Positions 32,130 to 41,158 of a stretch of 64,000 nt of DNA are shown piece by piece (within the stretch, counting starts at the first letter, position 1; the number at the start of each line of letters is the position of its first letter). The position numbers and the translations under genes were made by a program. The stretch covers positions 372,001 to 436,000 of the forward strand of contig NZ_OW969598.1 of NCBI RefSeq assembly GCF_943181435.1, in the 5' to 3' direction. Source of the stretch: Neisseria sp. Marseille-Q6792. Lineage in GTDB: Bacteria; Pseudomonadota; Gammaproteobacteria; Burkholderiales; Neisseriaceae. Under the pieces are notes generated by a model. That model was not told the DNA's origin, ran no database searches, and was given only the letters and a program-made list of their open reading frames with translations.

Positions 32130-32684
32130 ATGAAACCCAAATTCAAAACCGTTTTAACCGCGCTGTTTTTGGCGGCTTCCCTGCCGTCTATGGCGGCAAC
32201 CCATGTTTTGATGGAAACCGATATGGGCAATATCCGTTTGGTTTTGGACGAGTCCAAAGCACCCAAAACCGTTGCCAATTTCGTGCGCTATGCCCGAAAA
32301 GGCTTTTACGACAATACGATTTTTCACCGCGTTATCGACGGTTTCGTTATCCAGGGCGGCGGATTTACCGAAGACTTGGTACAAAAGGCAACCGATAAAG
32401 CCGTTGCCAACGAATCCGGCAACGGCTTGAAAAACACCGCCGGCACCATCGCCATGGCGCGGACGGCAGACCCCGATTCCGCCACCGGCCAATTCTTTAT
32501 CAATCTCGCGGACAACGCTTCGCTCGACTACAAAAACGGACAATACGGCTACACCGTTTTCGGCAGGGTCGAAAGCGGAATGGACACCGTTTCCAAAATC
32601 GCCCGCGTCAAAACCGCCACGCGCGGCTTTTATCAAAACGTACCCGTACAGCCCGTCAAAATCCGCCGCGTTGTTGTCGAGTAA
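32130..32684 (+). CDS. ppiA: Periplasmic cyclophilin-type peptidyl-prolyl isomerase
   Basis: The 184-residue protein has a signal peptide (MKPKFKTVLTALFLAASLPSMAA) and a compact cyclophilin domain with the active-site segment FHRVIDGFVIQGG and later ATGQFFINLADN. It should speed prolyl isomerisation during folding of envelope proteins. GGAGG lies 6-7 bases before the ATG. Confidence 0.92.
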   Translation: MKPKFKTVLTALFLAASLPSMAATHVLMETDMGNIRLVLDESKAPKTVANFVRYARKGFYDNTIFHRVIDGFVIQGGGFTEDLVQKATDKAVANESGNGLKNTAGTIAMARTADPDSATGQFFINLADNASLDYKNGQYGYTVFGRVESGMDTVSKIARVKTATRGFYQNVPVQPVKIRRVVVE

Positions 32685-32764
32685 TATAACGGGAAACCTT
32701 CAGAAAGCTGAAACGGAAAAAGCAGGCGTTTGGGATTGAAAAGCGTCTGCTTCGGGCTTTTAAA

Positions 32765-32801
32765 ATGCCGTCTGAAACGCCAAACGGGCTTCAGACGGCA
32801 T
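32765..32801. terminator. Convergent uptake-sequence terminator between ppiA and ttcA
   Basis: ATGCCGTCTGAA at 32765-32776 pairs with TTCAGACGGCAT at 32790-32801, followed by T residues. Confidence 0.8.
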
Positions 32802-32817
32802 TTTTGACGGCGGAAGC

Positions 32818-33777
32818 CTATGCGCCGCAGGTTTTCGGCTTGTTCGCCAGAATGTTGATGACTTTGCGTTCGGCTTTTTGCGGCTCGATTTTGATTTCGC
32901 TCTCATCTTCTTCGCTGCCGTCTGAAAAACGTTCGGGCATTTTTTCGCTGTCAAACGCTAAATCGCCGCCGTGTTTCAGGTTTTGACCGCGTTCCAATCC
33001 GACAAAGTCAAAGAGTTCGGTATCGGCAAGGTGGGAAGGGATGACGTTTTGCAGGGCGGAGAACATCGATTCGATGCGGCCGGGGAAGCGTTTGTCCCAA
33101 TCGCGCAGCATATCGCCGATGACTTGGCGTTGCAGGTTGGGTTGCGAGCCGCAAAGGTTGCACGGGATGATGGGGAATTGTTTCAGCTCGGCGTATTTGA
33201 TTAAATCTTTTTCTTTCACATACGCCAGCGGGCGAATGACGATGTGTTCGCCGTTGTCGCTCACCAGCTTGGGCGGCATGGCTTTGAGTTTTCCACCGTA
33301 AAACATATTTAAAAACATGGTGGCAAGGATGTCGTCACGGTGGTGTCCTAAGGCGATTTTGGTGCAGCCCAATTCTTTTGCGGTGCGGTAGAGGATGCCG
33401 CGGCGTAGGCGGCTGCACAGCGAACAAGTCGTTTTGCCTTCGTCCAACACGCGTTTGACGGTGGAGTAGGTGTCTTCTTCGACGATTTTGTACGGCACGC
33501 CTATGCTTTCGAGATAGGTCGGCAATACTTCTTCGGGGAAACCCGGCTGCTTTTGGTCGAGATTGACGGCAACCAGTTCGAAATCAATCGGCGCACTGGC
33601 TTGAAGCTGGCGCAGGATATCTAAAAGGGCGTAGCTGTCTTTGCCGCCGGAGAGACAGACCATGATTTTGTCGCCCGGCTCGATCATGTTGAAATCGTTA
33701 ATCGCATCGCCGACGGCGTGGCGCAGGCGTTTGCTGAGTTTGTTGTTTTCCAGTTCTTGTTTGGTTTTTTTGGACAT
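32818..33777 (-). CDS. ttcA: tRNA 2-thiocytidine synthetase TtcA
   Basis: The 319-residue enzyme thiolates cytidine 32 of certain tRNAs using ATP and an Fe-S cluster. The PP-loop is [11 protein letters not shown]. The paired cysteine motifs [10 protein letters not shown] and CNLCGSQ are diagnostic of TtcA. The C-terminal tail ([17 protein letters not shown]) is acidic and variable and is encoded partly by an uptake sequence. Confidence 0.95.
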   Translation of the reverse strand: MSKKTKQELENNKLSKRLRHAVGDAINDFNMIEPGDKIMVCLSGGKDSYALLDILRQLQASAPIDFELVAVNLDQKQPGFPEEVLPTYLESIGVPYKIVEEDTYSTVKRVLDEGKTTCSLCSRLRRGILYRTAKELGCTKIALGHHRDDILATMFLNMFYGGKLKAMPPKLVSDNGEHIVIRPLAYVKEKDLIKYAELKQFPIIPCNLCGSQPNLQRQVIGDMLRDWDKRFPGRIESMFSALQNVIPSHLADTELFDFVGLERGQNLKHGGDLAFDSEKMPERFSDGSEEDESEIKIEPQKAERKVINILANKPKTCGA

Positions 33778-33837
33778 GGCGGTGGTTTGAAAAATTAGGG
33801 ATGCGGCATTGTAACCGAAAACAGGGGCGGTTTTAAA

Positions 33838-33866
33838 ATGCCGTCTGAAAAAGGTTCAGACGGCAT
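33838..33866 (-). terminator. Uptake-sequence terminator after ygfZ
   Basis: Inverted copies at 33838-33849 and 33855-33866 are separated by a 5-base loop. Confidence 0.75.
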
Positions 33867-33874
33867 TAGAGGGC

Positions 33875-34741
33875 TTATTCTGCATTTTCGGTTTTAAAGA
33901 AGAGATGAACCGCTTTGAAGATACCGCCGTTTGGGACGGTCAGTTCTTTTTGTGCGGCGGAGAATTTAATCACGGCAAGGGCGGTAAAGTTTTCCGAATC
34001 TTGAACGCTGTCGAGCACGATGCCGGCTTCTTCGCCGTCCGCCGTCAGCAGGATGCCCGCTTCGGCTGCCGAATTTCCCGACAATACCGCCAAGCCGCGT
34101 TTGACCTGCCCCCGATACTGGGCGCGCGCGATGATTTCCTGTCCCGGATAGCAGCCTTTTTTGAAGTGTACGCCGCCGATGATGTGCTGGTTGAGCATTT
34201 GGGCAACGGCAGTTTCTTTGGTAGCCGCGCATATCCACGGATAACCGCTGCGGATTTCGTGCAGCCGCCACGCGCTTTCGGCGGCGGCGTCATAAAGGGG
34301 CAGGGCGTTTTTGGGGGCGATGTGCAAAATGCCCCGATGGGGCAGGACGACGGAACAGATGCCGTCTGAAACGCATTCGGCGGTAAAGGCAAGACTGGGT
34401 TCTTGCGCGGCAAGCGGTTCGGCGGATGCTGCCAACTCTGCGCCGACGGCGTAATCTTCAAGGATTTCAAAAACGACTTTGGCACGCAGGACAAACATCC
34501 GCAGGCGTTTGATCGTTGCTTCAAGCAAGTCTTGCGCCATAATCAGCAGCAAATCGCCGCCTCGGTTGACGACAATCATATTGGCGATGACGCGGCCTTT
34601 GGGCGTGTTGTAAGTCGCGTAACACGCCTGTCCGGCCTGAAGATGGTTGATGTCGTTGGAAAGCTGTCCGTGCAGGAAGGTTTGGCGGTCTTCGCCGCTA
34701 ACGCGCGCCACGCCGAAAAAGGGCAGTAAGGTTTTCATCAT
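33875..34741 (-). CDS. ygfZ: Folate-binding Fe-S cluster assembly factor YgfZ
   Basis: The 288-residue tetrahydrofolate-binding protein assists maintenance of certain Fe-S enzymes. It shows the family hallmark KGCYPGQEIIARAQYRGQ with its conserved Cys, and an N-terminal segment with FLHGQLSNDI. Two consecutive ATG codons begin the frame, and the choice between them changes one residue. It is convergent with nothing; the RidA-like gene lies upstream on the same strand. Confidence 0.93.
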   Translation of the reverse strand: MMKTLLPFFGVARVSGEDRQTFLHGQLSNDINHLQAGQACYATYNTPKGRVIANMIVVNRGGDLLLIMAQDLLEATIKRLRMFVLRAKVVFEILEDYAVGAELAASAEPLAAQEPSLAFTAECVSDGICSVVLPHRGILHIAPKNALPLYDAAAESAWRLHEIRSGYPWICAATKETAVAQMLNQHIIGGVHFKKGCYPGQEIIARAQYRGQVKRGLAVLSGNSAAEAGILLTADGEEAGIVLDSVQDSENFTALAVIKFSAAQKELTVPNGGIFKAVHLFFKTENAE

Positions 34742-34771
34742 TTGCCTACTCTGAAATATAAGGAAATCTGT

Positions 34772-35134
34772 TTATGCGGTTGCCGCATCTTTCTTCACGG
34801 CGGTTACTTTGATTTCGACGCGCCACTCCGGACGGGCGAGCCGCGCTTCCACGCAGGCACGGGCGGGCGTTCTGCCGGCGGCAACCCAAGCGTCCCATAC
34901 GCCGTTCATTTCCGCATAGTCGCCCATATCGCGCAGATAGATGACCGCATCCAAAACGTGTGCCTTATCCGAGCCGCATTCCGCCAGCCAGCGGTCGATT
35001 TGGACAAGCACGTCGGCAGTCTGTTCGGCAGCCGTTTCACCGTTTTCGGGAACCATGCCGGAGAGGAAAATCAAGCCGTTTGCGCCGACGGCTTCGGAAT
35101 AGTGGGGCGTTGTGCCGAAATATCGGATATCCAT
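34772..35134 (-). CDS. RidA/YjgF-family protein
   Basis: The 120-residue cytosolic protein belongs to the family that hydrolyses reactive enamine/imine intermediates. Typical features are LIFLSGMVPENG near residue 20, VLDAVIYLRDMGDYAEMN, and the C-terminal ARPEWRVEIKVTAV, which includes an Arg (PARACVEAR) in the family active-site position. The ATG at 35134 has AAGGAAA upstream. It may be a YjgF subgroup without deaminase activity. Confidence 0.85.
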   Translation of the reverse strand: MDIRYFGTTPHYSEAVGANGLIFLSGMVPENGETAAEQTADVLVQIDRWLAECGSDKAHVLDAVIYLRDMGDYAEMNGVWDAWVAAGRTPARACVEARLARPEWRVEIKVTAVKKDAATA

Positions 35135-35208
35135 ATCGGTTTCCTTTGATAAAGGGGATATATGGTAACATTGCGCTTGACCGATTTCCATGTTTTGCAT
35201 GACGAAAA

Positions 35209-35688
35209 ATGAGTAAACACACTTATCCGATAACACCTGCCGTACGCGTTTTGCGTGAAAACGGCATCGAATTTGAACCTTTTACCTATGCCTATGAGGA
35301 ACACGGCGGCACGGCGCAGTTTGCGCGCCTGTTCGGCAAAGACGAACACTTAGTCATTAAAACCATTGTTTTACAGGATGAAAACAGGCAGGGGCTGATT
35401 GTCTTGATGCACGGCGACAAACAGATTTCAACCCGCAATCTGGCGCGGCATTTGGGTGCGAAACACATCGAACCCGCCACGCCCGCACAGGCAAACAAGT
35501 GGACGGGCTATCTGGTCGGCGGCACAACGCCGTTCGGCATCCGGACAAAATTGGATATTTACGTCGAGCAGTCGGTGATGGATTTGGAAACCATCTATAT
35601 CAACGGTGGAAAACGCGGGTTCATTATCGGTATCCGCCCCGATGATTTAAATATTTTGAATCCGAAAACAATACAGGCAGCGGTTTGA
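35209..35688 (+). CDS. ybaK: Cys-tRNA(Pro)/aminoacyl-tRNA deacylase YbaK
   Basis: The 159-residue protein edits mischarged tRNAs, chiefly Cys-tRNA(Pro). It has the YbaK/EbsC fold with FGKDEHLVIKTIVLQD carrying the conserved lysine, and GGTTPFGIRTKLDIYVE. It is divergently transcribed from the RidA-like gene with only 74 bases between starts, so their promoters overlap. Confidence 0.92.
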   Translation: MSKHTYPITPAVRVLRENGIEFEPFTYAYEEHGGTAQFARLFGKDEHLVIKTIVLQDENRQGLIVLMHGDKQISTRNLARHLGAKHIEPATPAQANKWTGYLVGGTTPFGIRTKLDIYVEQSVMDLETIYINGGKRGFIIGIRPDDLNILNPKTIQAAV

Positions 35689-35709
35689 CAGGGAAGTATA
35701 AGGAACAAT

Positions 35710-36432
35710 ATGGACAAAGATTTGTATGCCGTATTGGGCGTGTCGCCGCAGGCGGGGGCGGACGAAATCAAACGCGCCTACCGCAAGCTGGCGATGAAAT
35801 ACCATCCCGACCGCAATCCGGGCAATCCGCAGGCGGAAGAAAAGTTCAAAGAAATCCAACGGGCTTACGATACGCTTTCCGACCTGTCGAAACGGACGCA
35901 ATACGACGCGTCCTTCAGACGGCATGATGAACGCGGGCGGCAGGAAGAGGCATTCCGCCGCGAACAGGCGCGCAGGGAGCAGTTTTACCGCGAACAGATG
36001 CGCCGCGAACAGGCATTCAGACAAGAGTTTGAACGGCAGGCTTCACGTTCGCGCCATGCTTACGAACCGTCCGGCAGCGGAAGCGGGCGCAACTATGTCC
36101 TCGCCGCCTACATCCTGTTCGGTTTGGGTGCAATCATGCAGTTCATGCCCATAGTCGGCGTGATTTTCGCCTATATGCCCATAGTCGGCGTGATTCTCGC
36201 CTATATGAAACGGAACAGTTTGGACAGCATTGTCTATGCCGCACATACCGAATACCTGATTAAAACCTTTTGGCGCACATTTTGGCTTTATCTTTTGGGC
36301 GCGCTGACTGCCCTTTTGGGTATCGGCGTGCTGATTATTATTGCAACGAACGTCTGGTATTTCTACCGCATCATCGCCGGCTTTATACGCTTCAACGGCG
36401 GCAGGGCGGTTGCACCCGAGAAATGGATATAG
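35710..36432 (+). CDS. Membrane-associated J-domain protein
   Basis: The 240-residue protein has an N-terminal J domain (residues 1-70) with the HPD motif in [12 protein letters not shown], which stimulates Hsp70 ATPase. A charged Arg/Glu-rich coiled segment (75-115) follows, then hydrophobic helices from about 130 to 225. The first hydrophobic segment contains a tandem 10-residue repeat, [10 protein letters not shown] then [10 protein letters not shown]. It resembles inner-membrane J proteins with a DUF4870-like C-terminus; that assignment is tentative. Confidence 0.85.
   Translation: MDKDLYAVLGVSPQAGADEIKRAYRKLAMKYHPDRNPGNPQAEEKFKEIQRAYDTLSDLSKRTQYDASFRRHDERGRQEEAFRREQARREQFYREQMRREQAFRQEFERQASRSRHAYEPSGSGSGRNYVLAAYILFGLGAIMQFMPIVGVIFAYMPIVGVILAYMKRNSLDSIVYAAHTEYLIKTFWRTFWLYLLGALTALLGIGVLIIIATNVWYFYRIIAGFIRFNGGRAVAPEKWI
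36145..36204 (+). repeat. 30-bp in-frame tandem duplication in the J-protein gene
   Basis: Positions 36145-36174 and 36175-36204 differ by a single base (a T/C near the end of the unit). Each encodes [11 protein letters not shown]. Confidence 0.9.
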
Positions 36433-36433
36433 T

Positions 36434-37309
36434 ATGGCTTACCTGTTAATCAGCATCGTGTTCAGCGTGTCGGTTTCCATTTTGCTGAAAATGGCAAGGA
36501 AGAAAAAAATCGACATCGCGCAGGCAGTCGCCATCAATTATGTGGTCGCAGTCATACTGACCCTGCTGGTATTGAAGCCGGATGTCGGCAATATCGGCGC
36601 ATTTTTGCCGACGTGGTGGCTGTTCGCCGCTTTGGGCGTGCTGCTGCCGTCCGTATTTGTCATTATGGGCAAATCCGTAGAATCCGCCGGTATCGTCAAA
36701 TCCGACGCGGCGCAGCGTTTGTCGCTGTTTTTGCCGATTGTTGCCGCCTTGACGCTGTTTGGCGAAAAACTCAGCGAAGGCAAACTAATCGGGCTGTGCC
36801 TCGCATTTGCCGCACTGTTCTGCCTGCTTTGGAAACACAGCGGTGGCAAAAAATCAGGCAGCGCATGGCGGCAGGTGGTATTGCTGCTGGGAGTATGGGC
36901 AGGTTACGGCACTATCGATATCTTGTTTAAGCAGCTTGCCAAAAGCGGAACAGCATTTTCAGGCAACCTTCTGATTGCATTTGCTTTGTCCGGTATTTTG
37001 ATATTTGCCTACCTATTGTCCAAATCAGTCAAATGGCGCATTGAGAGTGTGGTTGGCGGCGCACTATTGGGCGGTTTGAACTTCATGAATATCGTAACCT
37101 ACATCACCGCGCACCAAATGATGAAGGATAATCCAACCTTGGTTTTTGCCGGTATGAATATCGGTGTGATTGTTTTGGGTACGCTTTCGGGCGCACTGTT
37201 TTTTAAGGAAAAAATCAACACAATCAATACGGCGGGAATCGTGTTGGCACTGTGTTCTATCGCCTGCCTGTTTTATTGGGGGGAAGTCAAGGCACTGTTC
37301 GGCATATAA
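36434..37309 (+). CDS. DMT-superfamily (EamA-type) transporter
   Basis: The 291-residue inner-membrane protein has about ten helices in two related halves, as in EamA/DMT carriers. It begins MAYLLISIVFSVSVSILLK directly after the J-protein stop (one base between), so the two genes are probably co-translated. The late FFKEKINTINTAGIVLAL is typical of the second half. The substrate is unknown. Confidence 0.82.
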   Translation: MAYLLISIVFSVSVSILLKMARKKKIDIAQAVAINYVVAVILTLLVLKPDVGNIGAFLPTWWLFAALGVLLPSVFVIMGKSVESAGIVKSDAAQRLSLFLPIVAALTLFGEKLSEGKLIGLCLAFAALFCLLWKHSGGKKSGSAWRQVVLLLGVWAGYGTIDILFKQLAKSGTAFSGNLLIAFALSGILIFAYLLSKSVKWRIESVVGGALLGGLNFMNIVTYITAHQMMKDNPTLVFAGMNIGVIVLGTLSGALFFKEKINTINTAGIVLALCSIACLFYWGEVKALFGI

Positions 37310-37331
37310 TCCGGCTGATTGATATAATTAA

Positions 37332-37369
37332 ATGCCGTCTGAAACAGGAAATGCTGCTTCAGACGGCAT
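37332..37369 (+). terminator. Inverted uptake-sequence terminator
   Basis: ATGCCGTCTGAA at 37332-37343 pairs with TTCAGACGGCAT at 37358-37369, followed by TTTT. It isolates the hemophore cassette from upstream transcription. Confidence 0.85.
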
Positions 37370-37394
37370 TTTGTTATATGGGCAGATTCAAAAC

Positions 37395-37445
37395 TTAATC
37401 AATAATAATTATTATTAATGATAATTTAAATATTAATAATAATTA
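37395..37445 (+). promoter_or_regulatory. Fur-box-like operator upstream of the TonB receptor
   Basis: A very AT-rich palindromic stretch, including AATAATAATTATTATTAATG at 37401-37420 and ATGATAATT just after, resembles overlapping copies of the Fur consensus (GATAATGATAATCATTATC). It lies about 70-110 bases before the start of the receptor gene, where iron control of a heme or iron receptor would be expected. Confidence 0.65.
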
Positions 37446-37513
37446 AAAATTTCAAATAATCCTTATGTGAGTGTATCTTAATAAATTCATTTTATATTCT
37501 CAATAAGGAATAC

Positions 37514-40500
37514 ATGATGTCCGGATTCTCCCCCAAACCTAAGACCATTATCCTAAGCCTTGCAGGTGCATTTGGCGCATTGGCTTTTGCAGACACCCCG
37601 AACAATACCGAACAGCAGAAAGAACTGAATACCATAGTCGTCCATGGCAAACGCAGTGCCGACCAAAAAGGTGCGGACGACGTGTATTACAAAAACGTCT
37701 CCAACGCCTACGTCGGTAAAGAATACCTCGAACGCTACCGCGTCCAATCCGCCGGCGACGTGCTCAAAGGCTTGAACGGCGTGTATAACATGAACACCCG
37801 CACCGCCGGCGGCGCGATTACGCCCAATATACGTGGCATTACCGGCAAGGGCCGCATCCCCGTTACCGTGGATGGTACAGAGCAAACCATTGACGTATGG
37901 ATGAACAACTACGGCGTGGGCGACCGCAACTATCTTGATCCCGCCCTGTTCCGCAGCATTGCGGTGGAAAAAAGCCCCGCCCTCACGCGCGGCGTGAAAT
38001 CGGGTGTCGGCGGCGCGGTAACCATCCGCACCATCGAAGCCGACGACATCGTGCCGGAAGGGAAAAAATTCGGCTTCCAGCTGAAAACCGAGTTTGCCAA
38101 CAACAGCCGCCGCCCAGCCAACAACCTCAACCAATGGCTGGGCTGGGAAGACTACCGCACCCTGCCGCTCGGTGCCACCGCCGACGGCGCGGGCGGCGGT
38201 GTCGACCCGCTCACCGGCGAGCAAAGCCCGCAGGCGTTGGTGGTAGACAACTTTACCCCGCCCGCACACAAAAGCGGCCGCGACAACTGGCGCTTCGGCG
38301 GCGACCGCAGTTATATGGCCGCCGCCGCCTTCAAAACCGAACTTTCAGACGGCCTGGCCGCCTACAGCTACCGCAACAAAGGCAACTACTTTGCCGGCAC
38401 CAAGGGGGCGGAAGGCTACCTGCACAATCCGGTGCACGATCTGCAAAAATGCTACGATAAAGGCGGCAGCGACTTCGACTGCAAAAATTCCGCCACCTTC
38501 ATCCCCAATATGGCGCGCATCTACCACCCCGGGGTGGAAGTGCTCAACAGCAACACCGAAACCAAAACCCTGCTGCTGAAAAACAACTGGCACCTGCCCG
38601 GCAGCCATCGGCTCGGCTGGCAATATATGCGCACCGACGTGCGCTTCGGCGAAATCAACCCCTTCCACACCACCTATGTGATGAATATGGAAGAGCATAA
38701 TCCCAGCAGCCGCCCCAAAGAACTGTCGCCACAGGCGCAGAGCATCGATTCCACCATCCGCACCGATACCTACAAACTCGGCTGGGCCTGGAAGCCGGAA
38801 GGCAGCCGCTGGGTCGACCTGCAGGCCAACCTGTGGCGCATCAAAACCAACAGCACCCGCCACCAGAGCGGCGGCATGGATTTGTCTTCCGCCTACCCCG
38901 ATCCCTTCTACGACGTTTGGTATTGGTGTACCCAACGCGGCCGGATACCGCCCGAGCACGTCGACAACTACAGCAGCTGCAACGACCTGATGAATGATTT
39001 CGGCGTCAACGGCAAGACCAAAGAACAGGTGTTGGCCATGACCCCGAATGACAACGGCCGATTCCGCGTGATTTCCGGCGCCGAGCAGAAAACCCGCGTT
39101 AGCCGCACCGGTTTCGATATCAGCAACCGCTTCCGCCTCAGCGACCGCCTGAGCATGACCTTGGCCGCCGATTATCAGAAAGAGAAACTGGCGGAGGAAG
39201 TGGAAATCGTCAATTCAAAAGACCTGTTCAATCTGGCCGGCATGGTCACCAGCATGGCCAAGCTGGCCGGCCCGCGCGGCGGCGATCGGCGCGAATGGGG
39301 CACTAATTTGGTATTCGACTGGCAGGCCACCAACCGTCTGAAAATCTCCGCCGGCATCCGCTACAACAACTTCCGGGGCTTCGATACCGCTTTGGCGGAA
39401 GGGCGTGCCCGCCGTGACCCGCGCTATCAGGCAGGCGATGGAAACCAGTATTATGCCGATGGTGCCTATCTGCCGTATTTCGAACTGGCAGGCGATCAGG
39501 AGCGGCGTGACTGGAATGTGGTGGCCGAACAGCTTCGGCAGGCGTATCAGTCAGGCGATGCTGCCGCCATTGCCGCGGCAGAACAGGCAGCACAGGCGCA
39601 CGGTGCCCGTTACCATTTGCTGAAATACTATGACGGCTCGTATCGTACCGATGGTTATGTGTATATCGGCAACGATGGCCGTGCCTATTCTGCTGGCGGA
39701 CGGTTCGGCGAGGTTAACGAGGTACAGAACCAACCGCTCTATCGGGTGCGCCCCGTTTATGTGCCGTTTGTCAACGGCAAGCTGGACAGCGGCGCATTGC
39801 CCCAGCATTTTCATGATTTCGTCAGCAATTATCAGGAAAAAGTGACCAATCCGCAGGGGCTGCACGGGACGCATTATCGATATTGGGCAGGCATGGGGAA
39901 TACTTTCGACTGTATAAGAAGTGATGCGACCTCTTGCCTTGCTCATAACCATGCGGGAAAAGCAACCAATTTTGAAGTCGGCTATCCCGAGTACAGTGAT
40001 GATACCAATACCGGTTCCAAAATCATCGGTCGGCACTATACCGAGGAACAGTATTGGGCGCAGCCCAAACCGATCCGTGCCCATGCCTGGGCGCCGACCA
40101 TCGCCGTCAGCTACGATCTGACCGACAACAGCCACCTGTCCGTACGCTATGCGCAGATGAGCCGCTTCCCCAGCGTGTATGAGGTGGGCAGTTTTTATAA
40201 CGACGTGACCTATGTCGGTATGCCGAAGGCCCCAAATTTCCGCTTCAAGCCGGAACGCAGTCGCAGCTGGGAAATCGGCTACAGCTTCAATTTTGCCCCG
40301 TATTGGAGCCGGCTGCGTGCCGGCGATATGCGCCTGACCTACTACCGCAACCGTATCCAAAATGTGATCGAAACCACAGATTATTTCCGCACCGTGCAAT
40401 ACGACCGCAAGGACACCGCCGGGCTGGAATGGCAGAGCCGCATCGACACCGGCCGCTTCTTTGCCGCGCTCGGTGCCACCTACCGCCTGAAACAGCAGAT

Positions 40501-40945
40501 GTGTGACCGCGATACCACTTTCGATTACGACCCTTATGGCGCCAAAGGCGTGCCGATCTGCATCGAAGGCGGCTACGGCAGTACGCGCGGCTATCAGGCC
40601 TTGCAGCCGAAATATTCAATAAACCTGGATGCCGGGGTGCGCCTGTTGGGCGAGAAACTGGAGCTCGGCCTGCGCGGCATCTACCACAGCCGGGTCAACA
40701 CCAAGCAATACGACCAACTGCTGCAAAAGGATTTGGGCATCATCTTCGATACCACCGGCAAGCCCCACCATTGGCGGTCATCGCTGACTTGGGACGTATA
40801 CGGCCGTTACCAGCTGCACAAAAACCTCAACGTCAACCTCGGCATCACCAACCTGACCAACCGCTACTATCTCGACCCGATGTCCAACGTTGCCGCCCCC
40901 GGGCCGGGCCGGACGGTTACCTTTGGGCTGACTGCCAAGTTCTAG
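37514..40945 (+). CDS. TonB-dependent receptor, HphR-like (hemophore/heme receptor)
   Basis: The 1143-residue outer-membrane protein has a signal peptide (to about residue 26, GALAFA), a TonB-box-like start (ELNTIVVHGK), a plug (SAGDVLKGLNGVYNMNTR; RGITGKGRIPVTVDG) and a large barrel ending TVTFGLTAKF with the expected terminal Phe. Four cysteine-bearing extracellular-loop segments are visible (CYDKGGSDFDC; WCTQRGRIPPEHVDNYSSC; FDCIRSDATSC; MCDRDTTFDYDPYGAKGVPIC). AAGGAATAC precedes the tandem ATG. The hemophilin-like and Slam genes follow, so I infer that it takes heme or another iron source from that secreted protein. Size also fits gonococcal TdfG, but I cannot confirm that identity. An AG-dialect uptake sequence occurs inside the gene at 38344-38355. 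Confidence 0.88.
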   Translation: MMSGFSPKPKTIILSLAGAFGALAFADTPNNTEQQKELNTIVVHGKRSADQKGADDVYYKNVSNAYVGKEYLERYRVQSAGDVLKGLNGVYNMNTRTAGGAITPNIRGITGKGRIPVTVDGTEQTIDVWMNNYGVGDRNYLDPALFRSIAVEKSPALTRGVKSGVGGAVTIRTIEADDIVPEGKKFGFQLKTEFANNSRRPANNLNQWLGWEDYRTLPLGATADGAGGGVDPLTGEQSPQALVVDNFTPPAHKSGRDNWRFGGDRSYMAAAAFKTELSDGLAAYSYRNKGNYFAGTKGAEGYLHNPVHDLQKCYDKGGSDFDCKNSATFIPNMARIYHPGVEVLNSNTETKTLLLKNNWHLPGSHRLGWQYMRTDVRFGEINPFHTTYVMNMEEHNPSSRPKELSPQAQSIDSTIRTDTYKLGWAWKPEGSRWVDLQANLWRIKTNSTRHQSGGMDLSSAYPDPFYDVWYWCTQRGRIPPEHVDNYSSCNDLMNDFGVNGKTKEQVLAMTPNDNGRFRVISGAEQKTRVSRTGFDISNRFRLSDRLSMTLAADYQKEKLAEEVEIVNSKDLFNLAGMVTSMAKLAGPRGGDRREWGTNLVFDWQATNRLKISAGIRYNNFRGFDTALAEGRARRDPRYQAGDGNQYYADGAYLPYFELAGDQERRDWNVVAEQLRQAYQSGDAAAIAAAEQAAQAHGARYHLLKYYDGSYRTDGYVYIGNDGRAYSAGGRFGEVNEVQNQPLYRVRPVYVPFVNGKLDSGALPQHFHDFVSNYQEKVTNPQGLHGTHYRYWAGMGNTFDCIRSDATSCLAHNHAGKATNFEVGYPEYSDDTNTGSKIIGRHYTEEQYWAQPKPIRAHAWAPTIAVSYDLTDNSHLSVRYAQMSRFPSVYEVGSFYNDVTYVGMPKAPNFRFKPERSRSWEIGYSFNFAPYWSRLRAGDMRLTYYRNRIQNVIETTDYFRTVQYDRKDTAGLEWQSRIDTGRFFAALGATYRLKQQMCDRDTTFDYDPYGAKGVPICIEGGYGSTRGYQALQPKYSINLDAGVRLLGEKLELGLRGIYHSRVNTKQYDQLLQKDLGIIFDTTGKPHHWRSSLTWDVYGRYQLHKNLNVNLGITNLTNRYYLDPMSNVAAPGPGRTVTFGLTAKF

Positions 40946-40965
40946 CCGCAGGGCGGAGTGGGGTT

Positions 40966-41004
40966 TTCAGGTAGCCTGCGGGTATGGCGGGAAGGCTACC
41001 TGAA
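40966..41004 (+). terminator. Hairpin made of inverted Eikenella-dialect uptake sequences
   Basis: TTCAGGTAGCCT at 40966-40977 is the exact complement of AGGCTACCTGAA at 40993-41004. The stem is the eikDUS 12-mer rather than the Neisseria one. It follows the receptor stop by about 20 bases and probably terminates or attenuates its transcript. Confidence 0.88.
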
Positions 41005-41087
41005 AACGGATTGGATATAACAACAAACAATTGAACACTTCGGACGCAAAACCCAACCGGCCTCGTTTATCCGAGGCAATGGTTTTT

Positions 41088-41124
41088 ACCGTTTTTTCCG
41101 CCGGTTCGGCGGTAATAAAACGGT
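41088..41124 (+). promoter_or_regulatory. Long hairpin in the leader of the hemophilin-like gene
   Basis: ACCGTTTTTTCCGCC (from 41088) pairs with GGCGGTAATAAAACGGT (to 41124) around a short GGTTC loop, with a small internal mismatch. It ends 34 bases before the ATG at 41159. It may stabilise or attenuate the mRNA; there is no T run directly after it, so it is a weak terminator candidate. Confidence 0.5.
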
Positions 41125-41158
41125 GGCTTTTGTTTAACTCTTAATTAAGGAAACGATT

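Noticed and set aside
36341..36433. Longer start for the DMT transporter
   Set aside because: The extension overlaps the J-protein gene in another frame and adds no membrane helix. The ATG at 36434 begins the first helix.
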